In this document: piece by piece, positions 16,277 to 25,350 of the stretch
Numbering within the stretch: the stretch's first letter is position 1
How the letters are laid out: every line of letters begins with the position of its first letter
Assembly (NCBI GenBank): GCA_040754315.1
Contig: JBFMCS010000026.1
Span: forward strand, 1 to 44,272
Direction: 5' to 3'
Source of the DNA: Bacillota bacterium
GTDB lineage: Bacteria; Bacillota; Sulfobacillia; DUSP01; JBFMCS01
Length of the DNA: 44,272 nt
Notes under the pieces: generated by a model
What the model saw: the letters and a program-made list of their open reading frames with translations, nothing else
Databases searched by the model: none
Told to the model about the DNA's origin: nothing
Program-made: the position numbers and the translations under genes

Positions 16277-18517
16277 TCACGAGTCCATCAGGCTCGCCAA
16301 GTGCTGATTGAGAGCATCGATCCTGAGTTGCGCTTCTTCCATCTGATCAAAGAGCCCTAGCACCTCTTGCTGAAGACTGGGATCCAGTATGCATTTGTTT
16401 ACCCAGATCTCATAAAGCACTCTATCTCGAATGTCAAAAGACGCACTGCCTCTGGCCTGCAGGACCATTTGCCTTCGTACGTCAGGACTGTTGAGTACAA
16501 ACTTCAACAGCCTCGGGTCAATGATCGACTCAAGTATCGTGAACCGATTACTCGTAATGCAGCCATCCTCTTTTTCGCCTACTATGACAGCACTTCTACC
16601 CGAATGAAGTGCTGTCTTTGCAGCAAGGCTGTCTCTATGATTTGGAACAAGCACATCTCCCTTTCTTACCATCAATCTCAAACGGGCCTTCTTCAGGAGT
16701 TCATCGCTATTCCCCATATGTGTGCGAAGCACAACCCCTCTATCCATGTCCGTATCAGAAACCTCAAAGTACCGAACGTTGGTCGAGAATTGGATCTCAG
16801 ACTTCTTCATCGTGCGATTTGCTATTTTACATAGATCGGTTAGCCGCACATGAGCCCCAATTCCGTAGCAGTCCGCACGGTTTACCGCAGCATCCAGCCA
16901 ATTAGGGTCCCACCGGCTAAAGCCGCGCAGGCGTTCCATCTCAACCCAACACCTATCAACCCTATTGTGACGTTTCCACAGTGACAAGACATGATCAACC
17001 TCGGATCCGTTCACGGCGCGACCACGCCTGTCATACCCAATGTTAGCCAGACTGAAGAAGAACACCTCATTCCGCCTCTGCCCGACGGCAGGCTTTCTAT
17101 GAAAGAACAGCAAGGCCCCCTCTATCCCGCAATCTGTGTGAACAAAAGCATCTCGGGGTAGTCCAATGATTTCCGTTATATCTACCTGTCCAGACAACCA
17201 GTTGCGCAAGCGTACGTAGGAGATTGCTTCTCCATTGAGAACGCTTGATGGTATGACTAGGGCCGCCCGGCCGCCTGGTTTGAGCAGGTTGACTGTCTTG
17301 ACAATGAAGGGTACTACCTTATTCACCCGAGTGCCGGCCCCGGGAAGGGTATTGGAGTATGGTAGGTACTCCTCGCTTTCAAATCCTGCAAATGGCGGGT
17401 TCCCAACGATAAGGGAGAACCCATCGCCTTGGAACCCGAAGTCGCCAAGCTGCATCTTCAGTGCATCGCCCTGAATGATCTTTGCGTTACTAGCACCGTG
17501 GAGAAAGCAGTTCATCAGTGCGGCAAGTACCATCCTCTCCTGGATGTCGCAACCGAAAACCCTTGGTGAAGTGCCTCCATGACATGCACTGGAGAATGCC
17601 TCCAAGAGAAATGTGCCTGAACCACAGCACATGTCCAGGATGTCATCTTCCGCAGTTGGCTGAGCTATCTTGACCGCAATCTCAGCGATGGGTCTAGGAG
17701 TAAAATACGCACCCAAACTGCCACGGAAGGTCGAACTGACGATTTCTTGGTAGAACGTTCCCAATACGTCAGTCTGACCACCTATTTCGAGGGTTAGGCG
17801 TATGGAATAGGCTGAAAGGGTTTGCAGGCACGCAATAAGGCTGGCATTATCCAGGTCTACTCTGGATCGAAACCGCTCGCAGCCGATACTTTCCAGTGCT
17901 TCATCACAAAACGTAATGAACTCGTCAAGACAATCGGCTCTTGCAGCAAGGCGTGAAAGGTAGAGGTCCCCAGGGTTCTTGGCCTCATCGTATATCTTTG
18001 CGGCAAGAAGAAGAAGGATTGTGTCAAACAGCCTCAAGCGATCGTGCCCGTGAGCAGCAAATATGGCGTCTCTTACCCTGCAAACTAGTTGGCGAAGATC
18101 ATATATGCTTATGATTGGGTGCAGGTCTCTTATGCGGATGGGGGGAGTCTTTCTTCTAAGTTGGTTAGAAACCGGCAAGAAGTCTATTCTGCCAAAGGCA
18201 TGAGGGGAGGCTGCTGTTGTGATAAACTCCTTCCCATCATTCGTGAAGGATAGGTAGCGTATGGATGGCGGCATGTCCATCCTCTTGACATCTGCTAGGT
18301 GCTCCATGCTAAGATGCCGCAAAGGCCAAGGACTCCAGAGCAACCGGATTACTGGCTTCAATGGAGAGTCAGACGATGAAAGGTCAGATAAATGGCGAAA
18401 ACCACAAGGGGTTACAGGAGAGAAGGCAACCTGTGCAGGTGTCACGTACCCCAGCTTTCTAATAGATGCGTTTATGGCATCAAGAATATCGTTGGGAAGC
18501 GTAGCAGATGAACTCAT
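16277..18517 (-). CDS. Solitary N6-adenine DNA methyltransferase with HsdS-like C-terminus
   Basis: About 746 residues from the ATG at 18517 (GTG at 18526 is an alternative). An N-terminal helical region is followed by an N6-adenine methyltransferase core: LGAYFTPRPIAE (about 271-282), the SAM-binding motif I DMCCGSGTF (298-306), the acidic FGCDIQ strand, and the catalytic motif IV NPPF (376-379). The last 180 or so residues resemble a type I specificity subunit: SNRFTILES, LLKFVLNSPDVRRQM, and a terminal helical LFDQMEEAQLRIDALNQHL. Such a fusion can recognise and methylate its own site. No endonuclease gene lies nearby, so it may be an orphan (regulatory or anti-restriction) enzyme or a type IIG-like remnant. 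It is flanked by decayed DNA and the thiamine operon. Confidence 0.85.
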   Translation of the reverse strand: MSSSATLPNDILDAINASIRKLGYVTPAQVAFSPVTPCGFRHLSDLSSSDSPLKPVIRLLWSPWPLRHLSMEHLADVKRMDMPPSIRYLSFTNDGKEFITTAASPHAFGRIDFLPVSNQLRRKTPPIRIRDLHPIISIYDLRQLVCRVRDAIFAAHGHDRLRLFDTILLLLAAKIYDEAKNPGDLYLSRLAARADCLDEFITFCDEALESIGCERFRSRVDLDNASLIACLQTLSAYSIRLTLEIGGQTDVLGTFYQEIVSSTFRGSLGAYFTPRPIAEIAVKIAQPTAEDDILDMCCGSGTFLLEAFSSACHGGTSPRVFGCDIQERMVLAALMNCFLHGASNAKIIQGDALKMQLGDFGFQGDGFSLIVGNPPFAGFESEEYLPYSNTLPGAGTRVNKVVPFIVKTVNLLKPGGRAALVIPSSVLNGEAISYVRLRNWLSGQVDITEIIGLPRDAFVHTDCGIEGALLFFHRKPAVGQRRNEVFFFSLANIGYDRRGRAVNGSEVDHVLSLWKRHNRVDRCWVEMERLRGFSRWDPNWLDAAVNRADCYGIGAHVRLTDLCKIANRTMKKSEIQFSTNVRYFEVSDTDMDRGVVLRTHMGNSDELLKKARLRLMVRKGDVLVPNHRDSLAAKTALHSGRSAVIVGEKEDGCITSNRFTILESIIDPRLLKFVLNSPDVRRQMVLQARGSASFDIRDRVLYEIWVNKCILDPSLQQEVLGLFDQMEEAQLRIDALNQHLASLMDS

Positions 18518-18712
18518 ACTTGTCACCTGGCCACCTCATTCCTGACGCTACTGGGCAGTCTATCCTCTTAACCGTATTATGGCTTCAGTATTAAGGTCAA
18601 GTCATTCTTTCTACGCTCTTCAAGTGCCCTGCGTAACCCCCTGCAGTACAGAAGCCTATCAAAACGCTGATAGAAACAGTGCTTCTGATGCAAGTGGATG
18701 CAAGTCGCGCCC

Positions 18713-18741
18713 TTGACTCAGGTGTCAAGGTGGAGTAGACT
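18713..18741 (+). promoter_or_regulatory. Sigma-A promoter of the thiamine operon
   Basis: TTGACT (18713-18718), a 17-base spacer, and TAGACT (18736-18741) form a good housekeeping promoter. Transcription would start near 18748, immediately before the TPP riboswitch. Confidence 0.7.
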
Positions 18742-18761
18742 TTGGTTACAAACCTCATAGC

Positions 18762-18860
18762 GTATGGCGGTGGGGGTGCTGGCCTGAAATGGCTGGCTGA
18801 GACGGGAAAGCCCGAACCCCTCGAACCTGACATGGGTAATACCAGCGGAGGGAACTGTCG
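18762..18860 (+). promoter_or_regulatory. TPP riboswitch (THI element)
   Basis: The conserved core is present in order: GGGGGTGCT (18772-18780), CTGAGA (18797-18802, the pyrimidine-sensing arm), a CGGG...CCCG stem, GAACCTGA (18823-18830), GGGTAATACC (18834-18843) and GGAGGGAAC. It lies between a sigma-A promoter and an intrinsic terminator in front of thiC, so thiamine pyrophosphate binding should favour premature termination. Confidence 0.95.
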
Positions 18861-18873
18861 CAGATTCTACGGT

Positions 18874-18905
18874 GGACCGCGCCTTTTCCGGTGGCGGTCC
18901 TTTTT
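18874..18905 (+). terminator. Riboswitch-controlled intrinsic terminator
   Basis: GGACCGC (18874-18880) pairs with GCGGTCC (18894-18900), followed directly by TTTTT (18901-18905). It is the expression platform of the TPP riboswitch. thiC starts about 80 bases further on. Confidence 0.9.
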
Positions 18906-18982
18906 GATCCCCTGCCCTTCGCCCCGTCTGGCGCCCCTTCCGGGGCTTCCCTTCCCGCCCGGTATGACAGGGGGTGTTTCCC

Positions 18983-20281
18983 ATGCAGATAGACATGTCA
19001 AGGAGAGGCAGCGTGACCCCTGAGTTGCTGCCGGTGGCTTCAGACGAAGGGCTTGCACCTGAGGACCTCGCGGGGCTCGTGGCATCGGGGGAGGCGGTGA
19101 TTCTTCACACCCGCCTCAGGAACGATGTGCGCCCTGTGGGGATCGGCAAGCGTCTCAGAACCAAGGTGAACGCGAACATCGGGGCGTCCGATAGGAGATC
19201 CTGCCTCGAAGAGGAAGTGGCGAAGGCGTTGACCGCCGTGGAGGCTGGGGCTGACACCCTGATGGACCTGAGCTCAGGGCGGGACGTCCGGGCGATAAGG
19301 ACCGCGATCCTAGAGGCGTCAGAGGCGCCAGTGGGCACCGTTCCGGTATACCAGGCGGCCCTCGAGGCCCGCGAACGCGAAGGGAGCGTCCTCCGCATGA
19401 GCCCCGACGGTCTGTTCTCGGTTATCGAGGAGCAGGCCGCAGAGGGCGTGACGTTCATGACACTCCATGCGGGACTCACCCGCACCACGCTGGAGAGCCT
19501 GCGCCGGGAGGGGCGGCAGGCTGGGATGGTGAGCCGTGGAGGGGCCCTCCTGGCGGCGTGGATGATCCACCGGGATGCGGAAAACCCTCTATATGAAGGG
19601 TTTGACCGCCTTCTGGAGATCCTCTTGAGGTACGATGTCGTTCTCAGCCTGGGCGATGCCTTGAGACCCGGCTCGGTGGCTGATGCCACTGACCGGCCCC
19701 AGATAGAGGAGCTGGCGCTCCTCGGCGAGCTCGTGCTCCGTGCCAGGAATGCCGGGGTCCAGGTGATTGTTGAGGGGCCTGGGCATGTACCCCTGGACCA
19801 GGTGGAGGCGAATGTACTCCTGGAGAAGCGCCTTTGTCACGAGGCGCCTTTTTACGTTCTCGGGCCGCTGGTGACGGATGTCGCTCCCGGGTACGATCAC
19901 ATAGCCGGCGCCATAGGGGGTGCCCTGGCGGCTGCGTCCGGGGCGGATTTCCTCTGTTACCTGACCCCCGCGGAGCACCTGGGCCTTCCCTCCCTTGAGG
20001 ACGTCCGCGAGGGGGTCATCGCCTCACGGGTGGCGGCCCACGCCGGGGACCTGGTAAAGCGGGGGCGGGTGGCGTCCGCCTGGGATAGGCGGATGGCCAG
20101 AGCCAGGGCCGCCCTGGACTGGGAGGCCCAGGTGAGCCTGTCGGTGGACCCGGAGCGAGCTCGCAAGTACCGCTCCTTGAGGACCGGCGAAGAGCCCGGC
20201 CCCTGCAGTATGTGTGGCGCCCTCTGCGCCATGGACATTGTGAAGGGCTTTCTGGGAAGGGAGGGATCAAATTGCGTGTAG
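18983..20281 (+). CDS. thiC: Phosphomethylpyrimidine synthase ThiC
   Basis: 432 residues from the ATG at 18983, preceded by AGGGGGTG at a good distance. ThiC is a radical-SAM enzyme that rearranges aminoimidazole ribotide into the hydroxymethylpyrimidine phosphate of thiamine. Visible features are KVNANIGASD, ADTLMDLSSG, GTVPVYQA, MTLHAGLT, MVSRGGALLAAW, VEGPGHVPLDQ and, at the C-terminus, the iron-sulfur motif CSMCGALC. The length is that of the short clostridial/archaeal form, lacking the roughly 150-residue N-terminal extension of the enterobacterial and Bacillus enzymes. First gene after the TPP riboswitch. Confidence 0.95.
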   Translation: MQIDMSRRGSVTPELLPVASDEGLAPEDLAGLVASGEAVILHTRLRNDVRPVGIGKRLRTKVNANIGASDRRSCLEEEVAKALTAVEAGADTLMDLSSGRDVRAIRTAILEASEAPVGTVPVYQAALEAREREGSVLRMSPDGLFSVIEEQAAEGVTFMTLHAGLTRTTLESLRREGRQAGMVSRGGALLAAWMIHRDAENPLYEGFDRLLEILLRYDVVLSLGDALRPGSVADATDRPQIEELALLGELVLRARNAGVQVIVEGPGHVPLDQVEANVLLEKRLCHEAPFYVLGPLVTDVAPGYDHIAGAIGGALAAASGADFLCYLTPAEHLGLPSLEDVREGVIASRVAAHAGDLVKRGRVASAWDRRMARARAALDWEAQVSLSVDPERARKYRSLRTGEEPGPCSMCGALCAMDIVKGFLGREGSNCV

Positions 20282-21123
20282 GGAGGGCTCTGACGGTGGC
20301 AGGCTCCGACAGTGGCGGAGGAGCCGGGATACAGGCCGACCTCAAGGTGTTTACCGCCATGGGCATCTACGGGATGAGCGCCGTGACCGCCGTCACCTCG
20401 CAAAACACCACGGGTGTCAGGCGTATAGACCCCCTGCCCCCGGAGGCGGTGGCCGCCCAGATGGAGGCGTGCCTGGAGGACATCGGGTGTGATGCGGCCA
20501 AGACCGGGATGCTCCAGGGCCCGGCGATAGTACAGGCGGTCGCCGAGGTGTTCCGGACGTTCAGGGTACGGAACCTGGTGATTGACCCAGTGATGGTGGC
20601 CAAGAGCGGGGATGTGCTTCTTGAGCCCGCCGCCCGCACTGCGCTGAGAGAAAGCCTTCTCCCGCTGGCTGCGGTCGTCACCCCGAACCTGGCGGAGGCT
20701 GGTGAACTTGCCGGCATCCCGGTCAGGAAATACGCGGACATGAGGGAGGCAGCGCGGCGCATAGCGGGGCTTGGCCCGCCCCTCGTTGTGGTCAAAGGCG
20801 GGCACCTTGACGGGGACCCGGCAGACCTTGTGTATGACGGACGAGAGTTTCACGTTCTAGCCATGGCCCGCATCCGTACCCGGAACACGCACGGCACGGG
20901 GTGCTCCTTTTCGGCGGCTATCACTGCCGGGCTTGCGCGGGGGCTCGGGGGGCTGGAGGCCGTCCGGGCGGCCAAGGAGGCCGTGACGTGGGGGATCGCC
21001 AACGCCCCGGGCCTGGGCAAGGGGTACGGGCCCACCAACCACATGTATTTCTTGAGAGAGGGCGTTTTGCCCGGAAACCTTCAAGGGGGGAAGAGAGAGT
21101 GCACGCAGCCGGAGAGCATCTGA
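20272..21123 (+). CDS. thiD: Hydroxymethylpyrimidine (phosphate) kinase ThiD
   Basis: 283 residues from a TTG at 20272. This start is chosen because the family begins a few residues before TVAGSDSGGGAGIQADLK and because GGGAGG precedes it; it overlaps the end of thiC by 10 bases. The ribokinase-fold signatures are the AGSDSGGGAG substrate loop and the anion-hole NTHGTGCSFSAAI near residue 210. The enzyme phosphorylates the ThiC product to the diphosphate used by ThiE. The 3' end overlaps thiM by 25 bases. Confidence 0.93.
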   Translation: MRVGRALTVAGSDSGGGAGIQADLKVFTAMGIYGMSAVTAVTSQNTTGVRRIDPLPPEAVAAQMEACLEDIGCDAAKTGMLQGPAIVQAVAEVFRTFRVRNLVIDPVMVAKSGDVLLEPAARTALRESLLPLAAVVTPNLAEAGELAGIPVRKYADMREAARRIAGLGPPLVVVKGGHLDGDPADLVYDGREFHVLAMARIRTRNTHGTGCSFSAAITAGLARGLGGLEAVRAAKEAVTWGIANAPGLGKGYGPTNHMYFLREGVLPGNLQGGKRECTQPESI

Positions 21124-21914
21124 AGCGCATTAGGGAAAGGACCCCGCTGATCCATCACATCACCAACTGGGTTGTGACCAATTTCACCGCGAACGTCACC
21201 CTGGCGCTGGGGGCATCGCCCGTCATGGCGCACGCGCCCGAAGAGGTTGAGGAAATGGCGTCGTGTGCCGGGGCCCTGGTAATCAACATTGGCACCCTCA
21301 CGCTTCCACTGGTGGAGACCGCGCTGAGGGCGGGCAGGGCCGCGAACGCCTCCGGGGTTCCGGTCGTGCTTGACCCGGTGGGGGCCGGGGCCACAAGGCT
21401 GAGGACGGAGAGCGCATCAAGGATACTCAATGAGACGAAGGTGAACGTGATCAGGGGAAACCTCTCAGAGGTCGCGAGCCTCGCGGGCGAGGATGTCGCC
21501 ATCCGGGGTGTGGACTCTGCGGCAACGGGGATCGACGCGTCCCGGCTTGCGTTCTCCCTGGCCCGGAGACTTGACTGTACCGTGGCAGTTACGGGTCCAG
21601 TGGACTGGATAAGCGACGGGAATGGCCTCTATAGCGTCCATAACGGCCACCCGCTCCTGGGACGCGTGACAGGCACGGGGTGCGCCGCCACAGCGGTGGT
21701 CGCCGCCTTCGCAGCTGTCGAGAAGGACCTTGCCTCGGCGGCTGCGTCGGGGCTCGCCTTCTTCGGACTGGCTGCGGAGAGGGCGGCAAAGGAGGCTCCA
21801 GGGCCGGGTACCTTTGCCACGAGGCTACTCGATGAGATCTACGCCATTTCGCAGGAGGATCTGGCTAGGGGAGCCAGGGTAAAACGGCTGGAGGCTGGGC
21901 AGGATGAAGCGTGA
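21099..21914 (+). CDS. thiM: Hydroxyethylthiazole kinase ThiM
   Basis: 271 residues from the GTG at 21099, preceded by AAGGGGGGAAGAG; a longer upstream frame is an overlap with thiD and has no family similarity. Motifs are PLIHHITNWVV, NFTANVTLALGASPVM, VVLDPVGAGAT, NVIRGNLSE and the catalytic GRVTGTGCAATAVV. It phosphorylates hydroxyethylthiazole, a salvage step. As no thiazole-synthesis gene lies in the operon, it is the only visible source of the thiazole moiety here. Confidence 0.93.
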   Translation: MHAAGEHLKRIRERTPLIHHITNWVVTNFTANVTLALGASPVMAHAPEEVEEMASCAGALVINIGTLTLPLVETALRAGRAANASGVPVVLDPVGAGATRLRTESASRILNETKVNVIRGNLSEVASLAGEDVAIRGVDSAATGIDASRLAFSLARRLDCTVAVTGPVDWISDGNGLYSVHNGHPLLGRVTGTGCAATAVVAAFAAVEKDLASAAASGLAFFGLAAERAAKEAPGPGTFATRLLDEIYAISQEDLARGARVKRLEAGQDEA

Positions 21915-22548
21915 CCTGAGGCAGGCCCTCAGGCTCTACCTCGTGACAGACCGCAGCCTTTCCATGGGGCGGAGCGAGGAGGAAGTGGTGAGGGCTGCCG
22001 CGGCCGGAGGCATCACGGCTGTCCAGCTCCGCGGCAAGGACATGACATCCCGCGAGCTCTGGAAGGCGGGCGTTACACTCAGGCGCCTCGCGTCCCGGGA
22101 GGGGCTCTTGTTCATAGTCAATGACCGCCTGGATGTGGCCATGGCTGTGGGAGCCGACGGAGTGCATCTCGGGCAGGAGGACCTCCCCGTCGCGGAGGCG
22201 AGGAGGCTGGCGCCTCACCTCATCATAGGGGCCACGGCAGGAAATGAGGACGAGGCTAGGGAGGCTGAGGTTGCCGGGGCGGACTACCTGGGCACTGTGG
22301 CTGTATTCCCGACAGCCACCAAGACCTATTCCGAGCCGCCCCTGGGCCTCGGGGGGCTGGGGAGGCTGTGCCGGGCAACCCGCCTTCCGGTGGCTGCAAT
22401 GGGCGGGGTGAAGGCCGAAAACGCCAGGGCGGTTCTGGACGCGGGGGCCGCCGGGATTGCTGTGGTCTCCGCCATCGTATCGGCACCTGATCCAAGTGAG
22501 GCGGCGAGGAGGCTCAAGATGGAGGTGGAAGGGGTGTCGCGAGAATGA
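21904..22548 (+). CDS. thiE: Thiamine-phosphate synthase ThiE
   Basis: 214 residues, a complete TIM-barrel ThiE. Motifs: LYLVTDRSLSM at the N-terminus, VQLRGKDM, VNDRLDVAMAVGADGVHLGQ, GATAGNEDEA (normally GxSxH; the usual Ser is Ala here), ADYLGTVAVFPTATK, AAMGGV and AGIAVVSAIV. It joins the pyrimidine diphosphate and thiazole phosphate to thiamine phosphate. The ATG lies inside the last codons of thiM (11-base overlap) with GGAGG upstream, and its stop overlaps the thiL start. Confidence 0.93.
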   Translation: MKRDLRQALRLYLVTDRSLSMGRSEEEVVRAAAAGGITAVQLRGKDMTSRELWKAGVTLRRLASREGLLFIVNDRLDVAMAVGADGVHLGQEDLPVAEARRLAPHLIIGATAGNEDEAREAEVAGADYLGTVAVFPTATKTYSEPPLGLGGLGRLCRATRLPVAAMGGVKAENARAVLDAGAAGIAVVSAIVSAPDPSEAARRLKMEVEGVSRE

Positions 22549-23525
22549 AGGTGGGGGAGTTCGAACTCATAAAGATGCTGGCCAGGGTTCTCGGCGATCC
22601 CCCCGGCGGAATATATCGCTTCATAGGGGATGACACGGCAGTCCTTGAGCCCCCCCGGGGGAGGCTCCTCTTCGCGTCCGACATGGTGGTCGAAGGGATC
22701 CACTTCCGGCTTGATTTCGCGGTACCCTGGGAGGTAGGGTGGAAGGCGCTGGCTGTGAACGTGAGCGACATTGCCGCAATGGCCGGGAGGCCTCTTTACG
22801 CGGTGGTCTCACTGGGGGTGAGTGCTGAAGAGAGGCCTTCGGAACTCTACGAGGGGATCTACCGGGGGATGGCCGCCGCGGCCTCCCGTTACGGCGTTGC
22901 GATAGTGGGGGGAGACACCGTCAAGACTGGGGGGCCTTTGGTCATTGACGTATCGATCATAGGAGAGGCGGAAAGACCCGTATTGAGGTGCGGCGCCCGG
23001 CCGGGTGACCTGGTTGCCGTTACCGGGGCGCTGGGGGCTTCTGCGGCCGCTCTCGAGTGGTTTCTCTCGGGGCGTTCTCGCGAGGGCCCGGGCTTCGTGG
23101 ACAAGGCGGTGCAGGCGCACCAGGCGCCTGAGGCCCGGGTAAGGGAGGCGCAGGCCGCAGCTGGCACGGGGGGGGTCACAGCCATGATAGATGTGAGCGA
23201 TGGGCTCGCGGGGGATCTAGGGCACATATGCGAAGAATCGGGGCTCGGCGCCCTCCTGGACAGGGAAGTGCCAGTCGACCCAGCGGCGAGGGCAATGGCT
23301 CTCAATCTAGGCAAAGACCCGCTGGAGTGGGCGCTTCACGGAGGGGAGGACTACCAGCTCCTGATGACGGTGGACCCGGCGAGGAAGGAAACGGTGGCAG
23401 AGGCAGTGATGTCATGCGGTACGCCGCTTACGTACATTGGCAGGATGAGGCAGGGCGAAGGGGTTCACATAAAAACAGGAGACATGGAGGTCCGCCTGGG
23501 AAAGGGTGGGTACACCCACTTCTGA
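22545..23525 (+). CDS. thiL: Thiamine-monophosphate kinase ThiL
   Basis: 326 residues starting with ATG at 22545, which overlaps the thiE stop by 4 bases (ATGA). Motifs of the PurM/ThiL fold: GEFELI at the start, IGDDTAVLEP, DMVVEGIHF, VNVSDIAAMAG, GGDTVKTGGP, VTGALGASAA, MIDVSDGLAGDL and HGGEDYQLL. It converts thiamine phosphate to the active cofactor thiamine pyrophosphate, closing the pathway and producing the ligand of the operon's riboswitch. Last gene of the unit; no clear terminator is visible after it. Confidence 0.95.
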   Translation: MKVGEFELIKMLARVLGDPPGGIYRFIGDDTAVLEPPRGRLLFASDMVVEGIHFRLDFAVPWEVGWKALAVNVSDIAAMAGRPLYAVVSLGVSAEERPSELYEGIYRGMAAAASRYGVAIVGGDTVKTGGPLVIDVSIIGEAERPVLRCGARPGDLVAVTGALGASAAALEWFLSGRSREGPGFVDKAVQAHQAPEARVREAQAAAGTGGVTAMIDVSDGLAGDLGHICEESGLGALLDREVPVDPAARAMALNLGKDPLEWALHGGEDYQLLMTVDPARKETVAEAVMSCGTPLTYIGRMRQGEGVHIKTGDMEVRLGKGGYTHF

Positions 23526-23700
23526 GCCGGCGCTCCGGGAGACCCCGGGGCAGGCCTGGCTTCGGTCGGCCTCTAACGGATAGGCGTGAACGGTAGAAGT
23601 CCGGTAAGGAACCCCACCATGGCCGCGGAGGAGTAACCACCAACGGCGTCGGGGATGTACAGGGCACCGTAGAAGGGTATGCGGGAAGGGAGGATCACCC

Positions 23701-24045
23701 ATGGCCATCATACCACAGCAGGGGTTGTTTGGGTGGGAAGAGATCGAGGAACTTGGAGATCTTGAACGGCTGCGGCTGGTGATAGAGCACATGCCGGACG
23801 AGGAATTGATGCGGGTCCTTGAGTCAGAGAGGGCAAAAGGCAGGGACGATTATCCCGTACGCGGTGTGTGGAACTCGGTCCTGGCAGGGGTGGTGTCAGC
23901 ATCCATTCGGCCGAGAGCTGCGGCTCCAGGTTATTTTGCTCAGGTGCTGAAAGACCTGGAGGCTGAGCCCGAGCGGTTTGTGGTGGCGTGGGACGAAGAA
24001 AAACTTGGGGGTACAATATGTTACGGTAATTGTCTTCGCTTTTGA
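23701..24045 (+). pseudogene. Broken N-terminus of a DDE transposase
   Basis: The frame starts with an ATG after AGGGAGG and reads FGWEEIEELGDLERLRLVIE then MPDEELMRVLESERAKGRDD and YPVRGVWNSVLAGVV. This resembles the N-terminal region of a transposase type common in Moorella/Desulfotomaculum genomes (IS4/IS1182-like). After residue 65 the expected QHPS continuation is in another frame, and only about 50 more residues follow before a stop. The catalytic domain is missing, so it is a relic. The family label rests on memory of similar N-termini. Confidence 0.55.
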
Positions 24046-24209
24046 CCAACGTGTCATCGGGACGTGCACCCGTAGGCAATCTGAAACCCATGCACAACCC
24101 GCAGGTGCGTTTTTGCCTCTATCAGGGTACCCCCCCCTCGATTCCTCGGCAATAGGAGGCGCGTGCCGTTCCTCATTGACTCCGGACCCCGGATGCGCCT
24201 AGTACAGCG

Positions 24210-25350
24210 TCAACTCTTAAACTGTGGATAAAGCCTCTTTAACTTGATCCTTGCCTCATCGGTCGTGAATTGCCAGTCGACGCCTTTTTGATTGCTGTTT
24301 CTTGTTGTTTCCCATTCCGCCAACTCAATGCAAAGAGATTCGATTGAGGAAATCCGGCGGTCAAGACACTGTTTAGTCATTGCGCTCAGTTCTATTTCGG
24401 CTATATTGAGCCAACTACCGTGCTTCGGCGTGTAGTGGATCTCAAGACGCTTAGCAAGACTTCTGGCTATCTCCGGTGGAAACGCCACATAAAGCGATGC
24501 CATGGTGTGCGTATTCAAGTTATCCATAACCAACCGGATCTTTAGGGCGTCTGGATAGTGAACCTCAAGCAGTTCCTTGACTTGATTTGCCCAGTCAATC
24601 TGAGTTCTTCTCTCACAGGCCGCTACGTGCCTGCAACCTGCAAGCGGTTCTGTGAAAACGAAAATACTGCAAGTCCCGTGTCGAACATATTCACCGTCCC
24701 GACGCTCCTGTTTCCCAGGCTCCATCGGGATCGGAGTTCGGGTTTCACCCAGAAGCTGATACGGCTTTTCATCCATGCAGATGACTGGATACGATTCACA
24801 AAAGGGCTGCTGGTATAGATCCAGGACGTCTTCCATACAGGCGACAAAGGCGGCGTTTTGTTCAGGTGGAATACACCAGTGTTTACGAAGGTGCGGCTTG
24901 AGTTCGTTTTTTTAAGAGCCGTCCTACGGCCTCATGTGAGAAGCTGTCAATGTACTGCAATTCAACCGCTTTATCCGCCAACACCCTGAGCGACCATCTG
25001 GATCGCCCCGGTGGAGGAGAGCTGCAACTGAGCGCAATGATCTTTGCCTCTACCTCGCCGGTAATCTTGGGCTCAACTGGTGGTGTTTTCCGCTTCTTTC
25101 TGCCGAGCGCGGCCTGCAGCCCTTCTTCAGAGTATTGTCGTCTAATGGTATGAACCGTTTGCTGGTGAACATGAAAGAGCCTCGCGATCTCTGCTTCACT
25201 CTTTCGCCCGCTTTCACCGTTCTCATCCGCAGCCAACAGCACATTAGCATGCATGATGATTTTGGCTGAGGCAGAACCTTTGGAAACGATCTTGAGCAGG
25301 GTCTTTCGTTCATCATCAGAAAGACGAACATGGTATCTTAGCTTTGGCAT
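24210..25350 (-). CDS. IS630-family transposase, expressed by -1 frameshift
   Basis: The first frame (25350-24883) gives a 155-residue N-terminus with a helix-turn-helix (SEAIARLFHV-like segment [19 protein letters not shown]) and the IS630 linker [13 protein letters not shown]. The second frame (down to 24210) carries the DDE catalytic domain: first Asp in ICMDEKPYQ, second in LVMDNLNTH, and Glu in [13 protein letters not shown]. Reading back one base at a run of seven A joins them smoothly: ...LLKK then [17 protein letters not shown] and [10 protein letters not shown]. The joined protein is about 380 residues, the family norm. The start ATG is part of a hairpin arm. Confidence 0.85.
24907..24913 (-). 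promoter_or_regulatory. Slippery heptamer A_AAA_AAA for -1 frameshifting
   Basis: On the minus strand the zero frame reads CTC TTA AAA AAA CGA, so the last base of TTA plus two AAA codons form a canonical X_XXY_YYZ site. A -1 slip leads straight into the frame of the catalytic domain. A single-base deletion of a longer A-run in a dead copy is the alternative. Confidence 0.55.

Noticed and set aside
23526-23700. Possible structured RNA before the transposase relic
   Set aside because: Words such as GGTAGAAGTCCGG suggested a riboswitch, but no complete conserved core of a known class could be matched; it is more likely the 5' part of the decayed element.
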